This document shows, in pieces, positions 53,295 through 60,893 of a stretch of DNA of 64,000 nt (positions within the stretch are counted from its first letter, which is position 1; each line of letters starts with the position of its first letter). The stretch lies in contig JADQBA010000024.1 in NCBI GenBank assembly GCA_016903675.1, positions 1 to 64,000 on the forward strand, written 5' to 3'. Source of the DNA: Stigonema ocellatum SAG 48.90 = DSM 106950. Its GTDB lineage: Bacteria; Cyanobacteriota; Cyanobacteriia; Cyanobacteriales; Nostocaceae. A program made the translations under genes and the position numbers. The notes beneath the pieces were generated by a model that was not told the DNA's origin, did no database searches, and worked only from the letters and a program-made list of their open reading frames with translations.

Positions 53295-53540
53295 ATGCTA
53301 GTTTTTTCTCTTGGACTATTCCGGTTTGTCATGGGCTATTACGGATTCAGCAGAAAAGCAGCCCAAATAGAAGAAAATATTGAAAAATTAATAAAATTAA
53401 AAACTTTTGACGATACTGAGGCAATTAAAGTAATGCAAGAATATCACATCGCCCGTGCATCTGCTCCACTGATTCCATCATGGGTTTGGAAACAAATGCG
53501 TAACGACCTTAATGAAATGTGGAATAAATACCGTCAGTAA
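53295..53540 (+). CDS. Small hypothetical protein, possibly the C-terminal end of a larger membrane protein
   Basis: 81 residues starting MLVFSLGLFRFVMGYYGFSR. One hydrophobic segment is followed by a coiled-coil-like stretch (AAQIEENIEKLIKLKTFDD) and the pattern ASAPLIPSWVWKQMRNDLNE. This tail is reminiscent of small defence-associated membrane effectors with P-x-W-x-x near the end (S-4TM type), but the resemblance is weak. It could equally be a fragment. It precedes the antitoxin-like gene with 22 bp between. Confidence 0.4.
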   Translation: MLVFSLGLFRFVMGYYGFSRKAAQIEENIEKLIKLKTFDDTEAIKVMQEYHIARASAPLIPSWVWKQMRNDLNEMWNKYRQ

Positions 53541-53562
53541 TAGTAGAAGAGTTTCAAATCCT

Positions 53563-53967
53563 ATGGCTACTCAAATTACCCTTGATTTACCAGATGAAGT
53601 CTACAAAAAAGCCGAACAATTTGCCCAACTCACTAACCGCAATGTGGCTGATATTTTGACACAGGTAATTACACTTTCACTCTCTCCTGTGAGTTCCCAG
53701 TCTGCACTTACTAACAGCTTAGAAATTCCCTCTTTCTCGTCTTTGCCTGATGAAGAAATTATTGCCTTTACGGAATTACAGATGGAATCAGAACAAGACC
53801 AAAGGTTAAGCGAATTGCTATACAATCAACAAGCTGGGACACTTACCAATACCGATCATTGTGAACTCCTAGCTTTAATGCAAGTCTACCAAGAAAGACT
53901 ATTAGTTAAAGCTCAGGCTTTACGTGAAGCAGTCCAGCGAGGTTTACGAGAACCTTTAGATGCGTGA
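53563..53967 (+). CDS. Antitoxin-like protein preceding an HNH nuclease gene
   Basis: 134 residues from ATG at 53563 (MATQITLDLPDEVYKKAEQF). The N-terminus has the ribbon-helix-helix look (ITLDLPDEVYKKAEQFAQLT). The rest is helical, with SLPDEEIIAFTELQMESEQD and a DHCELLALMQVYQERLLVKA segment typical of cyanobacterial hypothetical partners of HNH genes. The 4-bp overlap with the HNH gene indicates translational coupling. Function inferred only from position and N-terminal pattern. Confidence 0.6.
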   Translation: MATQITLDLPDEVYKKAEQFAQLTNRNVADILTQVITLSLSPVSSQSALTNSLEIPSFSSLPDEEIIAFTELQMESEQDQRLSELLYNQQAGTLTNTDHCELLALMQVYQERLLVKAQALREAVQRGLREPLDA

Positions 53968-54395
53968 GTTCAAGCTGGATGCCGGAAACACTAAGAGAAA
54001 AAATTCGTACCCAAGCAGGTGACCAATGTGGTTACTGTCGTAGTTTACAAAAGTATGTTCTCGGACTCTTAGAGATTGAACACATTATTCCCAAAGCCAA
54101 AGGAGGTACAGGTGATGAAGATAATTTATGGTTAGCTTGTCGCCTGTGTAACAGTTATAAAGGAACTCAAACTGATGCAATAGACCCAGTAACTGGTAGA
54201 AGAGTAAAGTTATTTAATCCCAGGAAACAAGAGTGGTCAGGGCATTTTCAATGGGGTGAGGATGGGACTCAAATTATTGGAAGTACTGCCTGTGGTCGAG
54301 CTACAGTTATTGCCTTACAATTAAACAACATTGTGTCAGTTACAGTCAGACAACAATGGGTATTAGCAGGTTGGCATCCCCCAAAAGAAACCTAA
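53964..54395 (+). CDS. HNH endonuclease
   Basis: 143 residues from GTG at 53964. Zinc-binding CGYC and CRLC pairs frame EIEHIIPKAKGGTGDEDNLW, the HNH metal-site signature (E-H-I-I-P ... N-L-W). The protein is a small single-domain HNH nuclease. Coupling to the preceding antitoxin-like gene suggests a TA-like or regulated nuclease pair; no intein or methylase is nearby. The C-terminus (about 95-140) may bind DNA or RNA. Confidence 0.85.
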   Translation: MSSSWMPETLREKIRTQAGDQCGYCRSLQKYVLGLLEIEHIIPKAKGGTGDEDNLWLACRLCNSYKGTQTDAIDPVTGRRVKLFNPRKQEWSGHFQWGEDGTQIIGSTACGRATVIALQLNNIVSVTVRQQWVLAGWHPPKET

Positions 54396-54493
54396 AAATT
54401 AAAAGTCCGAACAGTTCTCCCCCTGCAAACTGGTATGAGGAAAAGAGGCACAGAACTGTACTTAAAATCTAAAATCTAAAATCCAAAATCGCA

Positions 54494-54631
54494 ATGACCG
54501 ACAAACCCCGCCTAATCGAAGTAGCATTCCCCCTCAAAGAAAAACTCCATTGCGACCCCCGTGCCAAACTGTTACAAGGTGCAGCCTGGGAATCGAATCA
54601 TCTCATGCCACAACGTTCTGCTATCTCTTGA
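54494..54631 (+). pseudogene. Short fragment resembling the start of a DUF1156 methylase
   Basis: 46 codons beginning MTDKPRLIEVAFPLK, like the N-terminus of DUF1156 adenine methylases (RLIEVAFPLKQ). After about residue 15 the text (EKLHCDPRAKLLQGAAWESN) no longer matches. The end overlaps the convergent LysR gene's 3' end at 54598. Probably the leftover of a larger gene cut at the edge of the following islet. An ATCTAAA repeat run (54463-54489) precedes it. Confidence 0.4.
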
Positions 54632-55602
54632 ACTACCGTGAGGAATTGGCGCAGCAACATCGAATCGGTCGGTGCTGGCTGTAACAAAGCCTTGAGATCT
54701 GCCCGTCGCCACACCACCGCAATTTGCCTTGCAAACGGGGTGTCTTGAAGCTCTCGGTACACCACTCCTTGACGTTGAAGCGTTTGCACGTTGTCCGGTA
54801 GAATCGAGACGCCTGCGCCTGCCGCTACTAAGCTAAGGTTGATCACCATCCAAGTGGCTTTAACCGTTTCCAGCAATATTGGCTTGAATCCCCGAAGCTC
54901 AAATTGCGATAAGACCACTTCGTAAGAGGGCACCGCATCAAGCGGTGGCAAAATGAGCAGCTCGTGCTTGAGTGCTTCAAGTGGAATGTACTTTAGCGCC
55001 GTCAGGGGATGATGTTCTGGCAGTGCGACCACAAAGGACTCTTGCACAATCGGGAGAAAGTTCAGAGTTGAATCACCTGAGTAAGGATTGGGCAGATGTT
55101 CAAATCCAACATTGATCGAGGTGTCTCGCAGTCCAAGCATCATTTCCTCGATCGTCATCGATCTCAGTTCCAATTCCACGTTCGGATAACGATTCCGAAA
55201 GGTTTTGAGAATGTCGGGAAGTAAACTATTAGCGATCGCAGTGTTCACCACCACGACCAGCTTTCCAATTTCCCCACGACTCGCTTCCCGTGCGCGTGTC
55301 ACCGCCCGTTCGAGCGCAGTAGTGGCAATTCTTAGCTCAGTGAGAAACACTTTTCCCGCCGCTGTCAATACTGGAGGACGACAAGTGCGATCAAAGAGTT
55401 CTACGTTCAACGCCGCTTCCAATGCCGCGATCGTTTTGCTGAGGTAGGATTGTTCCACATCTAAGCGCTCAGCCGCTTTGGTAAAGCTTTTTTTCTCGCC
55501 CGTTTCTGCAACAAGCTCCATAAAATACTGTAGCTGTCGCATTTCAAGCTGATTCCAGGGTTGAAGGGTCATTTCACCTGAATAGTATGATTCAAATGTC
55601 AT
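54598..55602 (-). CDS. LysR family transcription regulator
   Basis: 334 residues. The winged HTH lies near the N-terminus: MRQLQYFMELVAETGEKKSF and TKAAERLDVEQSYLSKTIAA, followed by ELFDRTCRPPVLTAAGKVFL. The remaining ~250 residues are the effector-binding domain. In-frame ATGs at 55572 and 55542 are alternative starts; the last lies right at the HTH. It is divergent from the haem-oxygenase-fold gene with 57 bp between starts, the classic layout for a LysR regulator of its neighbour. The effector is unknown. Confidence 0.85.
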   Translation of the reverse strand: MTFESYYSGEMTLQPWNQLEMRQLQYFMELVAETGEKKSFTKAAERLDVEQSYLSKTIAALEAALNVELFDRTCRPPVLTAAGKVFLTELRIATTALERAVTRAREASRGEIGKLVVVVNTAIANSLLPDILKTFRNRYPNVELELRSMTIEEMMLGLRDTSINVGFEHLPNPYSGDSTLNFLPIVQESFVVALPEHHPLTALKYIPLEALKHELLILPPLDAVPSYEVVLSQFELRGFKPILLETVKATWMVINLSLVAAGAGVSILPDNVQTLQRQGVVYRELQDTPFARQIAVVWRRADLKALLQPAPTDSMLLRQFLTVVQEIAERCGMR

Positions 55603-55659
55603 ACTAATATAATAAAAATCGTCTTACTATCATACTAATAATCTTCTAAGCTTGCTTTC

Positions 55660-56466
55660 ATGAAACCATTACTCGCAACTAGGAGATTGTTTATGAAAGT
55701 GGAGCCTGCTATCGCTCTAACCTCTAGCCGCTTAAATCGAGACATCGAACTACCGCCTGCGGTGAAAGCGCAAGAATCGGCAATCAGTTCTAGAACAATC
55801 GCTTATTGTAACGAAGTCCTCGATCACAGTCGCTTTTTTTGCCTGCTGAAAGCTGGAGCGGTCACTCCACCAATGATGCAATATGCCTTTCTCCAGTACC
55901 ATCATTGGCGGGATCGACTGCATCAGTGGTTCGGCTTGTGCATCGTCAAAGCTGGCAGTTGTAATGACCCAGACCAAAAATCTGCCATTATGTCTCTAGC
56001 GGATCACATCTTCACAGATTTGCAAGATGGTCATAGTGAGATGTACGTAGAATTTCTTCACGAGCTTGGATTGAGTGATACTGAAATTATGGCAGATCAA
56101 CGAAGTGCCGCGACTGCATCGTATGAACGTTCATTTTTCGATGAATTCGGCTACGGAACCGACAACTTTTACGAAGCCCTGGCAGCGCTGAGTGGTCGAG
56201 AACTGTGCGTGTCAGTCCGAAATGTCAGACTTCTTCAGTCTTACTTTGATGCTCGTGGCATGAAGCACCCGACTTGGCTTCTCTTGCACGCGGAATTAGA
56301 GGTGAATCATTTCCAAGATTCTATTCGTCCGGTACTGAGGAGCTACGATGGGGATTCAGCCAAACAAAAGAGCTTAATCAAAGCCGTCGAGCGTGGGATA
56401 GACCGACACGTAGAATATTTTGAGGATCTGCTGCATGAGTACGAATCCCTTGCCAATGCTGTTTAG
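55660..56466 (+). CDS. Haem-oxygenase-fold (TenA/PqqC/HDO-like) protein
   Basis: 268 residues (an in-frame ATG at 55693 may be the true start). It is all helical, with His and Glu at spacings typical of diiron helical oxidases: AYCNEVLDHSRFFCLLKAGA, QYHHWRDRLHQWFGLC, DGHSEMYVEFLHELGL and LLLHAELEVNHFQDSIRP. Such proteins include TenA hydrolases, CADD and diiron oxidases that cleave small metabolites. No partner of a thiamine pathway is close. Divergent from lysR, which probably controls it. A 28-bp palindrome lies about 40 bp past the stop. Confidence 0.72.
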   Translation: MKPLLATRRLFMKVEPAIALTSSRLNRDIELPPAVKAQESAISSRTIAYCNEVLDHSRFFCLLKAGAVTPPMMQYAFLQYHHWRDRLHQWFGLCIVKAGSCNDPDQKSAIMSLADHIFTDLQDGHSEMYVEFLHELGLSDTEIMADQRSAATASYERSFFDEFGYGTDNFYEALAALSGRELCVSVRNVRLLQSYFDARGMKHPTWLLLHAELEVNHFQDSIRPVLRSYDGDSAKQKSLIKAVERGIDRHVEYFEDLLHEYESLANAV

Positions 56467-56506
56467 GACGCTACTTATCCATGTAAGCCATCAGGTACAT
56501 CGTATA

Positions 56507-56534
56507 GTAGGGGCTACTTGCAAGTAGCCCCTAC
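56507..56534. terminator. 28-bp perfect palindrome
   Basis: GTAGGGGCTACTTG (56507-56520) / CAAGTAGCCCCTAC (56521-56534), located 40 bp past the stop codon of the gene at 55660. A similar GTAGGGGC half-site occurs at 1070. Confidence 0.55.
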
Positions 56535-56634
56535 CTTCGTGGGGCGATAATTCCGGAGGTTAATAAAAGGTTACATTTAACTTGAGTGCAAGTTATAAAT
56601 ATTCTGCTCCCAATTTGTTAACTAAAACACAAAA

Positions 56635-57423
56635 ATGAAACAAATCAAAATATTCCAAATTGATGCATTTGCAAGCGTTGTCTTTCGTGGCAATCCTGCT
56701 GCTATTTGCCCTCTCACAGATTGGCTTTCTGACGAACTCATGCAGGCGATCGCAGCAGAAAATAATCTTGCCGAAACAGCCTTTTTTACTCAGAACGGCG
56801 ACAATTACGACCTTCGATGGTTCACCCCTCGTTGTGAGGTTGACCTCTGTGGTCACGCAACACTCGCTTCTGCATTCGTCATTTTCACATATCTTGAACC
56901 CGCAAGAAACTCAGTTCAGTTCAACACAAGAAGTGGTCCTCTGTGGGTGAAGCGAAACGCTGAGTTACTCACAATGGACTTTCCTTCCTTAAAACCTACT
57001 CTTTGTACAAATCCACCAGCTTTGCTTGTTGAAGGCTTGGGCAAAACACCGCAAGAAGTCTTATCAACTAAAAGCAATTATTTGAGTGTATTTGCAAGTG
57101 AGGAAGAAGTACGTGCCATTCAACCAGACTTTAGACTTCTGGAACAACTTCACCCGCACGGCGTTATAGTAACTGCGCTCTCAAAAAATGCGGATTTTGT
57201 CTCACGATACTTTGCCCCAAGCTATGGTGTTCCCGAAGACCCAGTCACAGGTTCTATACACTGCTCTCTTGTACCCTATTGGGCAAATCGTCTAGGAAAG
57301 ACACAGTTATACGGAAAGCAAGTCTCAAATCGTGGAGGCGAATTGTGGTGCGAAGCCCAAGATGATAGAGTCTCAATTTCAGGACATGCTGTGCGGTATT
57401 TCGAGGGGGAAATTTACTTTTGA
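56635..57423 (+). CDS. PhzF family isomerase
   Basis: 262 residues. The N-terminus MKQIKIFQIDAFASVVFRGN and PAAICPLTDWLSDELMQAIA, then AENNLAETAFF with the catalytic Glu, match the PhzF/diaminopimelate-epimerase fold. Later blocks are LRWFTPRCEVDLCGHATLAS and GVPEDPVTGSIHCSLVPYW. PhzF-type enzymes isomerise small aromatic or amino-acid-derived compounds; no phenazine genes are nearby. It follows the haem-oxygenase-fold gene by about 170 bp in the same direction but is separated from it by the palindrome. Confidence 0.85.
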   Translation: MKQIKIFQIDAFASVVFRGNPAAICPLTDWLSDELMQAIAAENNLAETAFFTQNGDNYDLRWFTPRCEVDLCGHATLASAFVIFTYLEPARNSVQFNTRSGPLWVKRNAELLTMDFPSLKPTLCTNPPALLVEGLGKTPQEVLSTKSNYLSVFASEEEVRAIQPDFRLLEQLHPHGVIVTALSKNADFVSRYFAPSYGVPEDPVTGSIHCSLVPYWANRLGKTQLYGKQVSNRGGELWCEAQDDRVSISGHAVRYFEGEIYF

Positions 57424-57428
57424 TCCAA

Positions 57429-57533
57429 GTTTTTGGGTGTTGGGTGTTAGTTGTTTGTTGTTGGGTGTTGGTTGGCATCAAACACCAAACACCAAACACC
57501 AAACAACAATTCCCCAATCAACTAACTACCAAC
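57429..57533. repeat. Complementary TTGGGTGTT / AACACCAAA repeat tracts
   Basis: Heptamer-like TTGGGTG runs at 57429-57475 face CACCAAACAC runs at 57481-57505, forming an imperfect hairpin between the convergent genes. Confidence 0.7.
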
Positions 57534-57884
57534 TTAGCGCTGTTTCTCCAATTTTGCGACTCGCGCTTGTAGCTTGTTGACGTCTTGCCTAGTTTCTATG
57601 ACTAAGGTAGCAAGGCGATCAAACATGCGATCTGATGGTAATACATTCCGTCCAGAACGCTGCGACTGTGGCAAGGGAAGGGTTGTTCTTGGGGATGGGA
57701 CCGACCCATTTTGACCCAGATGAGACTCTATCTGGTTTAACCGTGATTCCAAACTCCTAAAGTCCGCCTCCAGGCTATTGAGGCGTGATTCCACGAGTTG
57801 GGATGAGGCGGTGTTGGAAAATAAACCACCCCACAGAATAATTGATAAAAATAGGGTGAACGCTACTAGCCCAATATATTTCAT
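57534..57884 (-). CDS. Small membrane-anchored coiled-coil protein
   Basis: 116 residues from ATG at 57884 (MKYIGLVAFTLFLSIILWGG). GGAGGG precedes it by about 7 bp, which favours this start over the frame's start at 57959 inside a repeat. One N-terminal membrane segment (about 4-20) is followed by two coiled-coil stretches (RLNSLEADFRSLESRLNQIE and RLATLVIETRQDVNKLQARV). The function is unknown; the topology suggests a periplasmic or cytoplasmic scaffold. Confidence 0.65.
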   Translation of the reverse strand: MKYIGLVAFTLFLSIILWGGLFSNTASSQLVESRLNSLEADFRSLESRLNQIESHLGQNGSVPSPRTTLPLPQSQRSGRNVLPSDRMFDRLATLVIETRQDVNKLQARVAKLEKQR

Positions 57885-57950
57885 TGCTTCCCTCCGGTGG
57901 GGAGTGGTCCATGGGGAGTGGGGAGTGGGGAGTGGTCCATGGGAGTTAGT

Positions 57951-58178
57951 TAGGAGCACCCCACGGGCGGCACGCCACCCGCTATGAATGAAAGAAACAG
58001 TCCCATTCCCCCTCTTCCCCTACTCCCCACTCCCTACTCCCCACTCCCTGTGTTTTTTGAGAGTTAGGAGTTAGGATCGCCCCACAGGCGGCTTACGCTA
58101 CCCGCTATGAATGAAAGAAACACTGTCTTTTCCCCCACTCCCCACTCCCTACTCCCCACTCCCGTGTTTCTTCAGAGT
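57951..58178. repeat. C-rich GTGTTTCTT elements, copies 4 and 5
   Basis: Two heads (GGAGCACCCCACGGGCGGCA at 57953 and ATCGCCCCACAGGCGGCTTA at 58075) each lead to GCTATGAATGAAAGAAAC, then CCCCACT/CCCTACT heptamers, then GTGTTTCTT or GTGTTTTTT. The last one runs into the 3' end of the CIA30 gene at 58149. Confidence 0.8.
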
Positions 58179-59645
58179 TAGAAGGGAAAATAGAGTTTGC
58201 CAATCGATGGAACTGGCACTATTTTCTCCTTCTTTTACCTCAAATGTAACATTGCACGCTTTCGTTTGTTGTAGCGCTTCTGCACAGAGTTCAGCGACAT
58301 CCTCTCGACTGATTTTTCCCCTGATATTGTCACCTTGAGCGAAAATTAACTCTTTGCCTCCTGGTTCCTCGGTCAGCGCACATGGTCTGATAATGGTGTA
58401 AGGGATTCCACTTTCCCTTACACTATCTTCTCCCTTCAACTTCCAAGTCAGAATTCCTCCTAATTGGTCATTTAATCTGACCGCTGGCGGTTCTTCATCT
58501 AAATTTATTCCAGGACGTCCAGGACGGGTAACACCAGCTGAACTAATAAGGACAAACTGTGGTAAGGTTTCCCCTCCATAGGCTTTAATTGATTCCACCT
58601 GCAAAGCGAAGCTACCAGGTGAAAATTTGGGATTTAATCCACCGTCGTATTCAAACTTGCTCAACATCAGTTGAAACGCCAAAATGTTACTAGCCTCAAT
58701 TGGCGGATGGTTCACAGTTTTAGCCCGAAATACGGGTATCAAATCTGCAAAGGGAATATGAACATCTATCCAGGTATTTGCTATGGTGTCAAAGGAATAG
58801 CTGTAGGCAAGACTATCCCACTGTGCTTCTGTACGTAGGAGAAACTTATAGCGCTGACCGTCGCCTCTGACACGCAATTCTACACCTTGATAACCAGATA
58901 GGTTGAGAGGTGGGGTGAAATTTTTTGTTCTTACAGAGGCAAATCCCCCAGAGTTAGCGGTTGAGACATTGCCTGCAAATAAAGCTGTATTTTCCACTAA
59001 TTGGATATTACTTTCACTCACGCCACCCATGACGACATCATCGACAGCACCCCAGTTGTTTTTTAACTCAGTCGATGGATTTGTGAAATCAAACAATAGT
59101 TTTTTATCTACCTGCGGCAGATATTGATCTGCTGCTGCTACTAAGTTTTTGACCCCTTGATATTCGACGTTTTCTGGGGTGTCGCCGACGATTTCTGGTT
59201 GATAAAATTTGATGCCTTGAGAGTATTTAGCACGTTCTGGAGTGTCTCCTTCTACAGGTTGCACGCGAACTGCTGTACAACACACCACAGCTTGAATATT
59301 TGCCATGACCAGGGAAGTCAGAGTTTCTGATTTAGTAATATCCGCAACAACTAATTCAATATCATTACCTAGGATTGACCGTGCTTTGTCAATGTCTCGC
59401 ACGAGTCCTCGCACCTTAGAACCTCGTTCAAGCAGCCGCCGCACTACTCGCTTACCGACACCACCTGTCGCACCTGCTACCAATATTACACCCACTTGTT
59501 TTGCTCCATCAGGTCTATCTTTATTATCGTTGGAACGACCATGGAATAATTCTTGTATCCAGTTAAGGAATGGGATAACCTCAAAATAGGTAAGAGTTTC
59601 GATGAATCTCTTTAAGTCCCATTGGGAGCGATTTTTGTGAGTCAT
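58149..59645 (-). CDS. NAD(P)-binding protein with embedded CIA30 domain
   Basis: 498 residues. An N-terminal Rossmann segment (LVAGATGGVGKRVVRRLLER, about 50-150) is followed by a CIA30-type beta domain at about 185-365 (LLFDFTNPSTELKNNWGAVD, DVVMGGVSES). The NmrA-like sequence then resumes (VLISSAGVTRPGRPG, YTIIRPCALTEEPGG). CIA30 proteins are assembly factors of complex I in mitochondria; cyanobacterial fusions are suspected to help NDH-1 or photosystem assembly. Here the CIA30 domain is inserted inside the dehydrogenase-like fold rather than appended. The C-terminal ~20 codons overlap a repeat element, so the end may be altered. Confidence 0.82.
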   Translation of the reverse strand: MTHKNRSQWDLKRFIETLTYFEVIPFLNWIQELFHGRSNDNKDRPDGAKQVGVILVAGATGGVGKRVVRRLLERGSKVRGLVRDIDKARSILGNDIELVVADITKSETLTSLVMANIQAVVCCTAVRVQPVEGDTPERAKYSQGIKFYQPEIVGDTPENVEYQGVKNLVAAADQYLPQVDKKLLFDFTNPSTELKNNWGAVDDVVMGGVSESNIQLVENTALFAGNVSTANSGGFASVRTKNFTPPLNLSGYQGVELRVRGDGQRYKFLLRTEAQWDSLAYSYSFDTIANTWIDVHIPFADLIPVFRAKTVNHPPIEASNILAFQLMLSKFEYDGGLNPKFSPGSFALQVESIKAYGGETLPQFVLISSAGVTRPGRPGINLDEEPPAVRLNDQLGGILTWKLKGEDSVRESGIPYTIIRPCALTEEPGGKELIFAQGDNIRGKISREDVAELCAEALQQTKACNVTFEVKEGENSASSIDWQTLFSLLTLKKHGSGE

Positions 59646-59915
59646 ACTAAGTCCTTTGTCATCGGTCCTAGGTCATTTGTCATCTGTGACCCATGACAAA
59701 TGACAGTCTTGAAAACGGCAAGAGTAAAGTTATCTAAGTAGTAGTTTTACACAAAAAAAAATCCGTTGCATCTACAAAAGGTAGAAATCTGATGGAGGAC
59801 AAAGTGCCAACTACCACAACTGACCTAGATACAGGTTCAGTTGGGGTAATGGATGTACTAAGCGATCGCGATTGACTTTGGTACTGCAAATAGAAATTCA
59901 TGAGAGTAGTAAACT

Positions 59916-60818
59916 ATGCTTCAATTTCAACCCCCTGGTTTTGGACAGAAAGTCATCAATACCTCCCTAGGGTTTATGGTTTACTATACCCAAACCACTC
60001 CACCTTGGTTTATTTCTGAGACTGTTGATTTACCAGAACTAGTCTTCCTCCACAATTTTGGTGGAGGAGCATCTGCCTATGAATGGTCTAAAGTGTACCC
60101 CGCTTTTGCTGCCACTCATCGCGTTTTAGCTCCGGATTTAATTGGTTGGGGTGAATCAGCTCATCCGGTGCGAGATTACCAAGTTAGCGATTATTTGACA
60201 ACCATAGCAGAGTTTATCAGACATACTTGTCGCCAGTCTGTGACAGTGGTTGCATCTTCATTGACAGCAGCTTTGACTATTCGCCTCGCCATTGAACAAC
60301 CTTTTTTATTCCAAGCACTGTTTTTGGTTTGTCCATCTGGGTTTCATGATTTTGCTCAGGGTGCGGGGCGCAGACTTCCACGTCAGCTGATCAATACGCC
60401 ACTGCTGGACAGTATAATTTATGCCATTGGTGCAGAAAATGAACTGGCAGTACGTAACTTTTTGCAAAGGTTTCTGTTTGCTAAACCTGAAAGAGTTTCT
60501 GAAGAAATGGTGCAGGCTTATTTAGCCTCTGCACAACAGCCTAATGCTAAGTTTTCTGCTTTGGCATTTTTGCGGGAGGATCTTTACTTTGATCTGAGTT
60601 TGTATATGCAGCAACTCAGAATTCCTACGGTTATTTTTTGGGGCGAAGAAGCACAATTTACTAGTATTAAGTTAGGGCGCAATTTGGCAAAGTTGAATCC
60701 AAATGCAATTCGAGATTTTCAGGCGATCGCAGGCGCGGGAGTGCTACCTCATCTGGAAATGCCAGAGGTAGTCATTGGTTTGTTGCAAAGCTATCTTATA
60801 GATGATGTTCAAATATAA
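59916..60818 (+). CDS. Alpha/beta hydrolase with altered nucleophile elbow
   Basis: 300 residues. The fold is clear: LVFLHNFGGGASAYEWSKVY (here VFLHNFGGGASAYEWS), VLAPDLIGWGESAHP, then the elbow VVASSLTAALTIRLA, and a late GAGVLPHLEMPEVVIG with His. The elbow has Ser but lacks the usual Gly-x-Ser-x-Gly, reading A-S-S-L-T. It may still be active, as in some cyanobacterial relatives, or it may be a binding protein. The substrate is unknown. The next gene is a histidine kinase 75 bp away. Confidence 0.75.
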   Translation: MLQFQPPGFGQKVINTSLGFMVYYTQTTPPWFISETVDLPELVFLHNFGGGASAYEWSKVYPAFAATHRVLAPDLIGWGESAHPVRDYQVSDYLTTIAEFIRHTCRQSVTVVASSLTAALTIRLAIEQPFLFQALFLVCPSGFHDFAQGAGRRLPRQLINTPLLDSIIYAIGAENELAVRNFLQRFLFAKPERVSEEMVQAYLASAQQPNAKFSALAFLREDLYFDLSLYMQQLRIPTVIFWGEEAQFTSIKLGRNLAKLNPNAIRDFQAIAGAGVLPHLEMPEVVIGLLQSYLIDDVQI

Positions 60819-60893
60819 AAAACCTGGGAATACTAAGTACAAACCTGTACTCATGAGCTATTTTCAAGCTTGATTTTCCATATAATTTAGGCT

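Noticed and set aside
59792..59875. 27-codon frame upstream of the alpha/beta hydrolase
   Set aside because: Too short to judge and without a recognised family; it may only be leader DNA.
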